A DNA stretch of 64,000 bases. Source: Gammaproteobacteria bacterium. Its GTDB lineage: Bacteria > Pseudomonadota > Gammaproteobacteria > Competibacterales > Competibacteraceae. Numbering within the stretch: position 1 is the first letter of the stretch; every line of letters begins with the position of its first letter. A model generated the notes under the pieces. That model searched no databases. It was not told the DNA's origin and was given only the letters and a program-made list of their open reading frames with translations. Both the position numbers and the translations under genes were made by a program. This document shows, piece by piece, positions 1-9,118 of the stretch. The stretch spans positions 686,001-750,000 of the forward strand of contig JACKMZ010000001.1 of assembly GCA_024235135.1 (NCBI GenBank), given 5' to 3'.

Positions 1-1200
1 GACCGTACCAGCCCGGAAGGATTTGGGTTGTTGGACGTATGGATGAGCCATGGCGATCAGGTGGTGGAGCTACCGCCCGGCTTCGTGCGCATCGCCAGCA
101 CTTCGACTTGTCCCCTGGCCGGCATGGCGGACGAGGAACGGCGGATTTTCGGGGTGCAATTCCATCCGGAAGTGACTCATACCCGCCAGGGCGAACGGAT
201 TTTACGCCGCTTCGTGCTGGACATCTGCCAGTGTCAGCCCTTGTGGAACACCGGCCATATCATCGAGGACAGCATTGCGAGCGTGCGCGCCCAGGTCGGT
301 GACGACGAAGTGTTGTTGGCCTTGTCTGGCGGCGTGGATTCCTCGGTGGTCGCGGCCCTGCTGCATCGAGCCATCGGCGACCAACTGACCTGCATTTTCG
401 TGGATACCGGCTTGCTGCGCTTGCATGAAGGCGAACAGGTGATGGCGACTTTCGCCGAACACCTGGGCGTGCGAGTGATCCGGGTGGACGCGGCTCAACG
501 TTTTCTGGACGCCTTGCAGGGCGTGACCGATCCCGAGCAGAAGCGCAAGATCATCGGCAAGCTGTTCATCGATGTGTTCGAGGATCAGGCGGAAAAGCTC
601 ACCCGTGTGAAATGGCTGGCGCAGGGCACGATTTACCCGGATGTCATTGAGTCGGCCGGCGCCCGAACGGGTAAGGCGCACGTCATCAAGTCCCATCACA
701 ACGTCGGTGGATTGCCGGCGGCCATGCGTTTGAAGTTGTTGGAGCCGTTGCGTGAGTTGTTCAAGGACGAGGTCCGCCGTTTGGGATTGGAATTGGGACT
801 GCCTTCGGAAATGGTGAATCGCCACCCGTTTCCCGGTCCCGGCTTGGCGGTGCGCGTGCTCGGCGAGGTTCGACCCGAATTTGTGGAATTGTTACGGAGC
901 GCGGACGCGATTTTTATCGAGGAATTGCGCCGCGACAATCTGTATGACCCGGTCAGCCAGGCATTCGCGGTGTTTTTGCCGGTGCGGTCGGTGGGCGTGA
1001 TGGGCGACGGACGCCGTTACGACTATGTGATTGCCTTGCGCGCGGTGGAAACCATCGATTTCATGACCGCGCATTGGGCGCATCTGCCGTATGACTTCCT
1101 GAATCGGGTTTCCCAGCGCATCATCAATGAAGTAGCCGGGATTTCGCGGGTGGTGTACGACATTTCCGGAAAGCCGCCAGCGACTATTGAGTGGGAGTGA
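1..1200 (+). CDS. guaA: GMP synthase (glutamine-hydrolysing), 3' part
   Basis: Converts XMP to GMP with ATP and glutamine, the last step of guanine nucleotide synthesis in the cytoplasm. The reading frame is open from base 1, so the gene begins outside the window; about 125 N-terminal residues, including the glutaminase nucleophile Cys, are missing. What remains has the end of the class I glutamine amidotransferase domain (MSHGDQV, and FGVQFHPEVTHT carrying the His and Glu of the triad), the PP-loop of the ATP pyrophosphatase (ALSGGVDSS) and the C-terminal dimerisation domain ending in PATIEWE, the usual GuaA ending. A strong terminator follows 47 bp after the stop. No sign of decay. Confidence 0.97.
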   Translation, partial: DRTSPEGFGLLDVWMSHGDQVVELPPGFVRIASTSTCPLAGMADEERRIFGVQFHPEVTHTRQGERILRRFVLDICQCQPLWNTGHIIEDSIASVRAQVGDDEVLLALSGGVDSSVVAALLHRAIGDQLTCIFVDTGLLRLHEGEQVMATFAEHLGVRVIRVDAAQRFLDALQGVTDPEQKRKIIGKLFIDVFEDQAEKLTRVKWLAQGTIYPDVIESAGARTGKAHVIKSHHNVGGLPAAMRLKLLEPLRELFKDEVRRLGLELGLPSEMVNRHPFPGPGLAVRVLGEVRPEFVELLRSADAIFIEELRRDNLYDPVSQAFAVFLPVRSVGVMGDGRRYDYVIALRAVETIDFMTAHWAHLPYDFLNRVSQRIINEVAGISRVVYDISGKPPATIEWE

Positions 1201-1247
1201 TCACCCGTTAGGCAGTAGCTGGCGTTAACCGGCAAAAAATATCACTT

Positions 1248-1273
1248 AAGCCCATGCGTGCATGGGCTTTTTT
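1248..1273 (+). terminator. Rho-independent terminator of guaA
   Basis: A perfect 9-bp stem (AAGCCCATG/CATGGGCTT) with a 4-base loop is followed by a run of T. It lies 47 bp after the guaA stop. An ATG inside the right arm (1262) opens the reading frame of the next fragment, so that ATG is an unlikely real start. Confidence 0.85.
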
Positions 1274-1363
1274 GTGTTTGGCCTTCGACCTGCGCCAAAC
1301 CGCTTGCACGGGTGTCCGTCATTCCAAGGCAAGCCGGTCCACCAGGGCACAAGGTTCCGAAGC

Positions 1364-2098
1364 TTGAAAAAGGTTGCGCAGTCGTATGTGCGTGAACAGA
1401 TCGAGTTGGCGTTGGGGGATCTGGACCTTGACATCCTGGTGTTCGAACCCACCGAGCAATACCAGAACGTGGCCAAGCGTGCTGGCGTAGAAAAGCTGAC
1501 ACCGGCCCGCGCGCTAATCGCCGAATTGGTGCGCCGCTACTGGGTGCTGGGTATGGAATGCAGCCTGCTTGAGATTCAGAAGTTGGCGTGGTTTCTGGAG
1601 CGTGCCATCGAGCGTTTCAATCCCGGTGACAACCCGCTGAACCTGCAGTTTGTGCCACACCGATACGGTCCTTACGCCAACCGGCTCGATCACCTTCTGA
1701 ACAAACTGGATGGTAGCTACCTGCACTCCGAAAAACGAATCAGCGATGCCAATCCACTGGACGTGATCTGGTTCGATGATGAGCGCAAGGAATTCATTCA
1801 GGCCTATATCAAGAGTGAAGCCAAGGCCTACGAGAAAGCTTTGGAATTCACGACGGCACTGATCGATGGTTTTGAGTCACCCTTTGGAATGGAGCTTCTG
1901 GCGACCGTTGACTGGCTGCTGGTCCGCGAAGGGGTGGAACCCAACGTGTCGGCCTTGCGTGAAGGGCTCCGCCATTGGCGAGGTGGACCGGGTGCTGCCG
2001 CCCGCAAGGACCGCATCTTCGATGACCGAGTGCTGGGTATTGCCCTTGAGCGCCTGAGCATCCCTCACACCGACCTCAATCCCCCCGCAGGCATTTAA
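1364..2098 (+). pseudogene. DarG-type antitoxin, C-terminal fragment lacking the macro domain
   Basis: The translated region matches my recollection of the C-terminal half of DarG, the antitoxin of DarTG toxin-antitoxin systems. Visible features are a linker ending in VFEP (normally the end of the macro domain), then a helical domain with LLEIQKLAWFL, PHRYGPYANRLDHLLNKLDG, GFESPFGMELLATVDWLL and a C-terminal ALERL. The N-terminal macro domain, which removes ADP-ribose from DNA, is absent: the similarity stops at about base 1370, close to the guaA terminator. No darT toxin gene lies beside it. The frame is open from 1262 inside the terminator, but a natural start is more likely TTG 1364 or GTG 1388. 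The end overlaps the convergent tetR gene by 23 bp. I read it as a relic. A free-standing protein with only this domain cannot be excluded. Confidence 0.65.
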
Positions 2099-2708
2099 GA
2101 TAGGCGCAGAACATATCGGCCATGGCGTTGGCGTAGGTTTTGATCTCGCTGCGGGTGCGGGACCTTTCCGAAAAGGGGTGTCCCACTGTGCTGAGCGTGG
2201 TGGTAATCAGGTCGCCGGCCAGCCTGCGCGTCGCCGTGGATGCCGCGGGTAGCACCTCCTCCAGAAACGCTGCGACGGCTCGGTCAACCGAAACGCGCGC
2301 TTCCTGCGCGTCGGGCGCGTCACGATAAAGCGGGGCGGCGTCATTGAGCGCCACCCGCATATCCGCTTCCTCGCATTCCGAGCGTAAGAACGCGTGGACC
2401 AGTATGCGCAGCCGATCAAACGGCGGTTTCCCCACATCCTTGAGAATGCTGCGCAACAACTCGGTCGTTTGCTTCCATTCGTCGGTTTGTAGCCGAAAAA
2501 GGATGGCCGCTTTGTTGGGGAAGTATTGATACACCGAACCGACGCTGACTCCGGCTTTCTCGGCTACGCGCGCGGTGGCTACGCGCGCGGCGCCTTCCTG
2601 AGCCAGAACCTTAACCGCGGCTTGCAGGATTGCCGCCACCAGTTCGGTCGAGCGAGCTTGCTGAGGCTGTTTTCTGGAAGAGATCTGCGGGTGGCGGCGG
2701 TTGGTCAT
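2076..2708 (-). CDS. TetR/AcrR-family transcriptional regulator
   Basis: A 210-residue DNA-binding repressor. The N-terminal helix-turn-helix is clear: ILQAAVKVLAQEGAARVATARVAEKAGVSVGSVYQYFPNK, split here as an A/T-rich helix pair ending in the family signature GSVYQYFPNK (roughly residues 20-65). The rest is an all-helical ligand-binding and dimerisation domain. I chose ATG at 2708 because it gives the usual short N-terminal tail before the HTH; the frame is open for another 84 codons upstream. It is transcribed away from tadA, with about 190 bp between them. The ligand and targets are unknown; the divergent neighbour is a housekeeping gene and an unlikely target. Confidence 0.88.
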   Translation of the reverse strand: MTNRRHPQISSRKQPQQARSTELVAAILQAAVKVLAQEGAARVATARVAEKAGVSVGSVYQYFPNKAAILFRLQTDEWKQTTELLRSILKDVGKPPFDRLRILVHAFLRSECEEADMRVALNDAAPLYRDAPDAQEARVSVDRAVAAFLEEVLPAASTATRRLAGDLITTTLSTVGHPFSERSRTRSEIKTYANAMADMFCAYLKCLRGD

Positions 2709-2901
2709 GGCGACGTGGGGCATGAATGCGGGAATGTGATTAATTATTCGTTTTCTAGTTTGCGCCGGGTGGTCGATCAAACCGTAACGGCGCGCGGTCC
2801 TGGCGGTCGCAATCTGAACGAAAACCTGAATATTCCTCGTCGGGGTGGTCGTCGGCAAATCGCTTGGGGCGATGGGTCGGGATGTTTTATAAGGGAAATC
2901 C

Positions 2902-3531
2902 ATGCCAATGGGGATTGACCGGGAAGGCGATAAAACGCGATCCTCAATGCGATTAGTCAATAGAAATGATCAGATGACCGGGGAATTTAACGACCCAACG
3001 GCGGAAGTCCCGCCCGATCTGTTCGAGCAGGACCGCCTCTGGATGCGGCAGGCATTGCGCTTGGCCGAGCAGGCCGCGGCCGTCGGCGAAGTGCCGGTGG
3101 GCGCCGTGCTGGTGCGCGATGGGGAAGTCATCGGTTCGGGTTTCAATCGTCCCATCGGGAATTGCGATCCGACCGCCCACGCCGAGATTCTTGCACTTCG
3201 CCAAGCCGCTGAACATGTCGGCAATTACCGAATTATCGACAGTACGCTTTACGTCACCCTGGAACCTTGCCCCATGTGCGCCGGCGCCATGGTTCACGCC
3301 CGCGTCGGTCGGGTGGTGTTTGGCGCCAGCGATCCCCGCGCGGGCGCCGCCGGCACGGTGTTCAATCTCTTGCAATCGGAAAGCCTCAACCACCGCGCGG
3401 CCGTGACCGGCGGCGTACTGGACGACGCTTGCGGTCAATTGCTGCGGGATTTTTTCCGCTCGAGACGGGAAGCGATTAAGAATGCCCCGGTCGATCCGAC
3501 CGACGAAGCGAACGGCCCGGCGGTTCAATGA
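2902..3531 (+). CDS. tadA: tRNA-specific adenosine deaminase
   Basis: Deaminates adenosine 34 to inosine in the anticodon of tRNA-Arg(ACG), which is essential for reading CGN codons. The zinc site of the cytidine deaminase fold is complete: HAE (His93, Glu95 counting from this start) and PCPMC (Cys123, Cys126). The surrounding EVPVGAVLV and FNRPIG..DPTAHAEI blocks are typical of TadA. I took ATG 2902 because AAGGG lies 8 bases upstream; starts at 2974 or 3043 would give a length closer to E. coli TadA, and the first 40 residues look non-conserved. The 3' end overlaps the convergent protease gene by 7 bp. Confidence 0.93.
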   Translation: MPMGIDREGDKTRSSMRLVNRNDQMTGEFNDPTAEVPPDLFEQDRLWMRQALRLAEQAAAVGEVPVGAVLVRDGEVIGSGFNRPIGNCDPTAHAEILALRQAAEHVGNYRIIDSTLYVTLEPCPMCAGAMVHARVGRVVFGASDPRAGAAGTVFNLLQSESLNHRAAVTGGVLDDACGQLLRDFFRSRREAIKNAPVDPTDEANGPAVQ

Positions 3532-4304
3532 GTCCAGCCAATCTCCAGGGTTGTCGCCGGACTGATGACGACTTGTGCAAGCGACCGGGGCATCACCGCT
3601 TCGGAGGGGGAAACGGGAATGCGGCCGGCCATCAGCGTAGCCCGATGTTGCGGGAAAAGCGGTTGCGCCTGGGGATCGGCATAGCCGATGGGATACAGCG
3701 GTTGATTGGTAGCCAGGTTGTATTTATCGGTTGCGCCGACGGTGTGGAGCAGTTCGTGCGCGATGACCACGTTGTTGGTGGAGACTTCATGGCGGCTGGC
3801 GAAAACGTTCACGACGCCGACCAACCCTTTCTGTAGACCGAACGAATGCTCCAGGGTGGGGTGGGTATCGGGATCGAAATAGCGGACGAACAGATCGATA
3901 TCGCTGGCTGGCGGATTCGGTCCCTTGTCAACCCGCCAAGCCCAGAGCCTCATGCTGAGGCTCCACAGCATGATCCGCAATACATTGCCATTGCGCGGGG
4001 GAGGTGGGGGGTTCTCGGCGATGGTTTGCCCAATCGTGAGGTGGAAGGGTTGGTGCAGAGGCAGCCCATAGTGTTCCGCTTGTTCGTCCATGAACGTGTC
4101 TATGGGTTCGAAGGTGGCGTCGCTCAGTTTGGCGATTTGTTCCGCGCTGCGCGGGCTGCCGTCGCCATTGATGGGATAAACCGCGACCCACAGCGTTTTG
4201 TTCCAACTGGTTGTGCGGGCGCTGGTCAACCAGGTCCCCACGGCGACGAGGAACAGGATATAAAGCAGTATCGCTATGCGAATCTTTTTCGCCAGTCCCG
4301 GCAT
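3525..4304 (-). CDS. Putative membrane-anchored metzincin-like zinc protease
   Basis: I do not recognise a named family. The 259-residue protein starts with a positively charged stretch and one hydrophobic segment (about residues 9-27), so it is probably anchored in the inner membrane with the rest in the periplasm. The active-site motif is HELLHTVGATD (His183, Glu184, His187, Asp193), which follows the metzincin pattern HExxHxxGxxH with Asp in the third zinc-ligand position, as in snapalysins. A Met in LMAG about 35 residues later could form the Met-turn. A PPPPP run lies near residue 100. It overlaps tadA tail to tail. The substrate is unknown. Confidence 0.6.
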   Translation of the reverse strand: MPGLAKKIRIAILLYILFLVAVGTWLTSARTTSWNKTLWVAVYPINGDGSPRSAEQIAKLSDATFEPIDTFMDEQAEHYGLPLHQPFHLTIGQTIAENPPPPPRNGNVLRIMLWSLSMRLWAWRVDKGPNPPASDIDLFVRYFDPDTHPTLEHSFGLQKGLVGVVNVFASRHEVSTNNVVIAHELLHTVGATDKYNLATNQPLYPIGYADPQAQPLFPQHRATLMAGRIPVSPSEAVMPRSLAQVVISPATTLEIGWTH

Positions 4305-4404
4305 GGTTCAATCAATCCACTGTGGACTACCGAATACATCCTGGGAAAGTACCCACGGGCCGACCGCCGAACGGTGTCCGAGCAAGAAAGCGGTCCGAGC
4401 GTAT

Positions 4405-5796
4405 TCAGCTTGTCTGCGGGGCTGTCAGGCAGTCGATACGCTTGCGTTTCAAGGCGTCGCAGATGTTGCCCGCTTGCTCTTGACTGAAACCCTGGAACAG
4501 GGCTCGGTACAGAACGGCTCCACCGCGCAATAAGGGAATGATGGTGCTTTTGGCATTGAATAGCACATCCGGAGAGGACCGGGCGACAAAAATCAAATGC
4601 TCGCGCGCCGAGGCCAGTCGGCTGAATACTCCCACCTGGACTTGCCAGAATCCACTGGAGTCGGCGGTCAGCGGGTCGTTGGCGCTGGCCAGGTCCGGGG
4701 TGGGCTCGGGTCGTCCAATCAATTCGACCGCCGACGTCTTGCCACCCCAGCCAATTGCGGCGGTCGTGGTTCGCGAGGTCGTCTGATAAGCGGTTCTGTC
4801 CACCGCATAACGGGGATTGCCCGAGGTATCCAAAGGGGCGGTCGAACTGACGGAGGTGCGGGGTCGGAGCACGGTATAGCCACGGCTGCCCGAGGTGATC
4901 GACGACGAAACAGGTTGCGACTCGTCGCTGATTTCCGGCGCGGGTTGGTAAGCCGCGTTGGCCAGCATGTAGCGTCCGCCCGATCCGCCCAATTGCATGA
5001 ATCCGTAATCCAACAGGGCTGCCATGTGAGTATCCCGTTGCCTGGCGGTATTGCCACCGAAAACGACACCCACGATACGGCGGCCATTACGCTGTGCGGA
5101 AGCGACCAGGTTGTAGCCGGAGGCCCGGATATAGCCCGTTTTTATGCCATCGGCGCCCGCATAGGTTTCGAGTAGATGATTATGGTTGCGGTAGGTCTTG
5201 TTTCGAAAGTAGAACTGATCGGTGGAAAAATAACGGTAATAACGGGGGTGATCGCGGATCAAGGCCCTGGCCAGTGTCGCCATGTCCCAGGCCGTGGTGA
5301 CTTGACCCGGATCGGGTAGGCCGGATGCGTTGCGAAAATAGCTTTGACTCATGCCCAGGCTCCGTGCCCGGCTGGTCATCTGCTGCCCGAAACGGGATTC
5401 GGTCCCGGCGAGGTTTTCCGCGATCACCGTGGCGGCATCGTTGGCCGAGCGCGTCACCAAGCCAAAAATGGCCTGTTCGACGGTGATCGTCTGGCCAGCT
5501 TTGAGCCCCAGTTTGGAAGGCGGTTTGCGGGATGCATTGCTGGAAACCCGCAATGGCTGGTTGAGCCGGAGCGCGCCCCGCTGCAAGGCCTCGAACACCA
5601 TGTACAGTGTCATCATTTTGGTCAGCGAGGCGGGATAGCGGGGTTCGCGGGAGTAGCGATCGAGCAGCACCTGGCCCGTACTGGCGTCGATGATTAGTGC
5701 TGAATAGCGGTTGGCCCAGGCGGTCGAGGCCATGAGCAGGAAGAAGGTAGAGAAGGCCAAGCAGCGGACAAAGGGACTGGAGCCGAGGGTCGACAC
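4405..5796 (-). CDS. D-alanyl-D-alanine carboxypeptidase (peptidase S11) with C-terminal SPOR domain
   Basis: Trims the terminal D-Ala from peptidoglycan pentapeptides in the periplasm (low-molecular-weight penicillin-binding protein). A signal peptide ends at about Ala28. All three active-site motifs are present: SLTK (57-60), SAN (117-119) and KTG (219-221). After a long Ser/Thr-rich linker (about 275-375) the last 80 residues (from GFWQVQVGVF) look like a SPOR domain, which binds denuded glycan strands at division sites. This replaces the amphipathic membrane anchor of E. coli PBP5. At 463 residues it is longer than DacA (about 400). It appears to be transcribed alone. Confidence 0.9.
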   Translation of the reverse strand: MSTLGSSPFVRCLAFSTFFLLMASTAWANRYSALIIDASTGQVLLDRYSREPRYPASLTKMMTLYMVFEALQRGALRLNQPLRVSSNASRKPPSKLGLKAGQTITVEQAIFGLVTRSANDAATVIAENLAGTESRFGQQMTSRARSLGMSQSYFRNASGLPDPGQVTTAWDMATLARALIRDHPRYYRYFSTDQFYFRNKTYRNHNHLLETYAGADGIKTGYIRASGYNLVASAQRNGRRIVGVVFGGNTARQRDTHMAALLDYGFMQLGGSGGRYMLANAAYQPAPEISDESQPVSSSITSGSRGYTVLRPRTSVSSTAPLDTSGNPRYAVDRTAYQTTSRTTTAAIGWGGKTSAVELIGRPEPTPDLASANDPLTADSSGFWQVQVGVFSRLASAREHLIFVARSSPDVLFNAKSTIIPLLRGGAVLYRALFQGFSQEQAGNICDALKRKRIDCLTAPQTS

Positions 5797-6062
5797 TGTT
5801 GGGGTTCCTTTTATCTGTTATGGGGCTGGGCGGCGATCCACCGTCTTAGGCAGGCCGTGATTATTGTATTAAGTCTAACCCGTAGCGATCACGCTTCCCA
5901 ATAGCCAGCGCGAAATTCAATCGCATTGCAGTGGCTGATTTTCTCCAAACGGTTGTTGGACGAGGGCAACCGGAGTCGGCAGAGCGATGCATCATCGGCA
6001 AGCCTCCGGAACACAATTGCGCCGCTTGATGAGTTTCCTATCGCCTATACTTTAAGGCCATT
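5797..6062. other. Divergent intergenic region, dacA-like / flavin reductase
   Basis: 266 bp between two divergently transcribed genes. It must hold both promoters, but I see no clear operator, repeat or RNA gene in it. Confidence 0.5.
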
Positions 6063-6572
6063 ATGAATACGCAAACCTCTTTCGACAGTCAGGCGTTACG
6101 GCGCACTTTAGGCGCCTTTGCTACCGGCGTGGCGGTGGTCAGTACGGTGACGGGAGAGGGCCGCTTCGAGGGACTGACCGTCAATTCATTCAGCTCCGTT
6201 TCGCTGGACCCGCCCTTGATTCTCTGGTGCCTTTCGAACGAAGCACCGGAATTTTCCGCTTTTCAACAAGCCTCGCATTTCGCCGTGAATATCCTGACGG
6301 CCGAGCAGCGTCCTATCTCGGATCGGTTCGCTTCGGCAAGCCGCGACAAGTTCACCCATCTTCCCGTGCAGACAGGGTTGGGGGGGGTGCCGTTGTTGAT
6401 CGGGTGCTTGGCGATACTGGAATGCGCCAGGCAGACCATTCATGCCAGTGGCGATCACGTCATTCTCGTCGGCCGCGTGGAGCGACTGTGGCGCGAGACC
6501 GGCGAACCGCTGCTGTATTGGGGAGGCGGCTATCGGCAACTGGCCCCGGAACCGCCGGGGCAGTCACAATAA
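6063..6572 (+). CDS. Flavin reductase-like, FMN-binding split-barrel protein
   Basis: A 169-residue protein of the flavin reductase-like family, whose members use NAD(P)H to reduce FMN or FAD, often for a partner monooxygenase. The typical opening (ALRRTLGAFATGVAVVSTV), the FMN-binding segment GLTVNSFSSVSLDPPLILWCL and the later GDHVILVGRVE block are all visible. No monooxygenase lies nearby, so the partner is unknown. The stop is 7 bp from the convergent end of the DsbD-like gene. Confidence 0.88.
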   Translation: MNTQTSFDSQALRRTLGAFATGVAVVSTVTGEGRFEGLTVNSFSSVSLDPPLILWCLSNEAPEFSAFQQASHFAVNILTAEQRPISDRFASASRDKFTHLPVQTGLGGVPLLIGCLAILECARQTIHASGDHVILVGRVERLWRETGEPLLYWGGGYRQLAPEPPGQSQ

Positions 6573-6579
6573 TCGTCTC

Positions 6580-8802
6580 TCAGTCTCCCGCTCGTCCGAG
6601 AACCGCCCCAGTCGGTGCGCCGTCGAGCTGCTCCAATACGATCGACTCGGTCAGCAATTGCGGTAATAACACGGGTTCGGATCGAATACCGGGTGGATAG
6701 TACACGTACAGGGGTACGCCGCTGCGTCCGAAGGTTTCCAGGGCCTTGGAAATCTCCTTATCTTGATTAGTCCAATCGCCTTTCAAGTAGGTTATACCCC
6801 GCTCTGAAAAGGCGCTGGCCAAACGTGGGGAACTCAGAGCGACGCGTTCGTTGACCAAGCAGGTGATGCACCAGGCGGCCGTAAAGTTGAGAAACACCGG
6901 TTGACCCGCGTCGCGTAAGGCGGTCAGACGTTCCGCCGAGAACGGTTCCCATGCCGGACCGTCTCCATGGGTCCGAATCGGGCTGGCTGCAAGGTTCTGA
7001 TCGGGATGACCGGCGGCCGGCAAGACGTTCAGAGAAACGGCTAACAGCAAGGCGGCGATAGCGCCCAGACGACCGACCGATCGCCAAGGATTGGCGCTTT
7101 GGCGCGTATTCTTATACAGCCAGGCGGCGAAGGCGATTAGAACCAGTCCCGTCAAGGCGGCCGCGATGCCTTGCGGGCCGGTCTGCAAGGTCAGAACCCA
7201 GAGTAGCCATACCGCCGTGCCGTACATCGGAAAGGCCAGAAATTCCTTGAAGCGTTCCATCCACGGTCCCGGTCTGGGCAGGAAATTGAACAGCGTTGGA
7301 AAGAAGCTCAACAGCAGATAGGGCATGGCCAAGCCCAAACCCAAACCTTGAAATATGCCCAGGGCTACCGGCCAAGGTTGAGTCAGCGCGAAACCCAAGG
7401 CGGTGCCCATGAACGGTGCGGAACAGGGCGTGGCGACCACGGTGGCCAATGCACCGGTAAAAAACGACCCGGCATAGCCTTTACGCGCCGCTAGACCGCC
7501 GCCGACGTTCATTAACGAGTCGCCGAGGGTGATCGCCCCGGAAAAGCTCAATCCCACGGCAAACATCAGATAGGCCAGCAAGGTCACGAACAACGGCGAT
7601 TGCAGTTGAAATCCCCAGCCGATCTGTGCGCCGCCATAGCGCAAAGCGATGAGCAAGCCGGCGATCACGGCGAAACTGCACGATACCCCCAGGGTGAACG
7701 CCAGTCCGTGGCGGCGGACCTCCCAAGGGGCCTTATGGGCTTTATCCACGAAATTCAACGCCTTCATGGAGAGAATCGGAAACACGCAGGGCATCAGGTT
7801 CAGAATCAGGCCCCCCAGAAAGGCGAACACGAATTGTTGTATCCAGGAGCGGCTGACGTTCTTCATGGCATTAACGCCTGAAACCGCTTCCGGATTCGGC
7901 GCGGGGTCGTTTGATCCGGCGCTGATCGTTGACTGCGGCGGCGCGTCTATCTCAAAGGCGATGGGAGGGGAGTCCGCTTGCTCGGCGCGCGCCACCACCA
8001 CGCCCCGGACATGCTCCAGAGGCCTATTGCGAGACGAGCCACGATCGATGGTGAGGTGCAACCCGTCCCGGTCGTTGCTCAGCGTTTGCGGGGCGGCATA
8101 TTCGATCACGCCTTCCTCAAAGGGAAAAAATTCGATATGGGCCGGCGATGGGAGGGTTGCCGAATCCGGTGGGGTAAGTTGCAAATCGAGCCGGTCGGCG
8201 GTGGTGGTGAAGGCCGCTTTCCAAGGGGTGGATTGTGGCAAGGCTTGCCGAGCCTTGGCGAAGACGTCTTTCCAGCGGGGATCAATTGACGGCGTCGCAT
8301 CCCGTACCGGCAAGGTCAATTCGAACTGGGCTTTTTCGGGAACGCAAATATCCGCGCAGACCAACCAACTGGCCTTGAGTCCGATGGTCTGACGATCGGC
8401 GGACAGGGTGTCCGGTGGGGTAATGCCGACCAACAGGGCTACCTGGTCGTGATAGCCATAATTGACCAGGGGCTCGTACGGTATCCGCTCGGGATAGGGC
8501 CAATACACCTCCGTGGCCGCGAACCCATCGGGCAAAGACCACTTCAGCGTCGTGGCGGCGCCGGTGTCGCCGGGATTGCGCCAGTAGGTATGCCAACCTT
8601 CGCGAATCTGCATCTGCAGTGCGACCCAGAACTCGTGGCCCGGCTGGATGGACTCGACTTCGCTGATCAACTGGACGGTCGTGTTTGCCGTGCTGGCTGA
8701 AGTGGCGGCGACGGACAGAGAAGGACATATCACGAAAATCGATAACACAAAGGCGGCTAGCAGACTGAAACCGCCGAATCCCTTACGGGGTCGTTGCACC
8801 AT
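6580..8802 (-). CDS. DsbD/ScsB-like thiol:disulfide interchange protein
   Basis: Carries electrons from cytoplasmic thioredoxin across the inner membrane to periplasmic thiol proteins. It has a signal peptide (to about residue 32), a long N-terminal periplasmic domain with the cysteine pair CADIC, a membrane domain of about eight helices with the two buried cysteines (LNLMPCVFP and VVATPCSAPF), and a C-terminal thioredoxin-like domain with CITC at 645-648 in FTAAWCITC. The 740-residue length and N-domain resemble the ScsB branch rather than E. coli DsbD (about 565). No Scs partner genes lie beside it. A related need is the cytochrome c maturation required by the cbb3 oxidase encoded at 55-64 kb, though that link is inference. 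Confidence 0.88.
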   Translation of the reverse strand: MVQRPRKGFGGFSLLAAFVLSIFVICPSLSVAATSASTANTTVQLISEVESIQPGHEFWVALQMQIREGWHTYWRNPGDTGAATTLKWSLPDGFAATEVYWPYPERIPYEPLVNYGYHDQVALLVGITPPDTLSADRQTIGLKASWLVCADICVPEKAQFELTLPVRDATPSIDPRWKDVFAKARQALPQSTPWKAAFTTTADRLDLQLTPPDSATLPSPAHIEFFPFEEGVIEYAAPQTLSNDRDGLHLTIDRGSSRNRPLEHVRGVVVARAEQADSPPIAFEIDAPPQSTISAGSNDPAPNPEAVSGVNAMKNVSRSWIQQFVFAFLGGLILNLMPCVFPILSMKALNFVDKAHKAPWEVRRHGLAFTLGVSCSFAVIAGLLIALRYGGAQIGWGFQLQSPLFVTLLAYLMFAVGLSFSGAITLGDSLMNVGGGLAARKGYAGSFFTGALATVVATPCSAPFMGTALGFALTQPWPVALGIFQGLGLGLAMPYLLLSFFPTLFNFLPRPGPWMERFKEFLAFPMYGTAVWLLWVLTLQTGPQGIAAALTGLVLIAFAAWLYKNTRQSANPWRSVGRLGAIAALLLAVSLNVLPAAGHPDQNLAASPIRTHGDGPAWEPFSAERLTALRDAGQPVFLNFTAAWCITCLVNERVALSSPRLASAFSERGITYLKGDWTNQDKEISKALETFGRSGVPLYVYYPPGIRSEPVLLPQLLTESIVLEQLDGAPTGAVLGRAGD

Positions 8803-9118
8803 AATTAAACCTATCTCGTGTCGAGCGGCGAGCGATTCAAGGGGGAAATGGCCAGAATGAATGATTGCCCATGTAGACCTTATACCAGAGCGATTGATTC
8901 AGCCGCTTGGGATATATGTTTACCGCTCGAATCGATACCGTTTGTACGATAAGGGGATGGAGGAACGAGTGGAATGGTATTTACGGTGACTGAAATGCGC
9001 ATTCGGGTTGCAAAACGAACAAGAACGTACGGGAAAGGGATACTTGTGGGCGTGGGGCGGCTAAGATTAACATCGGCTGGGAATTCACCCTTGCCCGGAT
9101 AAACAACAGGTGACCCTC
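8803..9118. other. Divergent intergenic region, DsbD-like / universal stress protein
   Basis: 316 bp separating two divergent genes. No RNA gene, repeat or convincing operator was recognised. Confidence 0.5.

Noticed and set aside
1262..1363. N-terminal extension of the DarG-like frame starting inside the guaA terminator
   Set aside because: The ATG at 1262 is part of the terminator hairpin and the first 34 residues have no macro-domain similarity.
2709..2960. 84-residue N-terminal extension of the TetR regulator
   Set aside because: Adds a long, non-family tail before the HTH; ATG 2708 gives the normal architecture.
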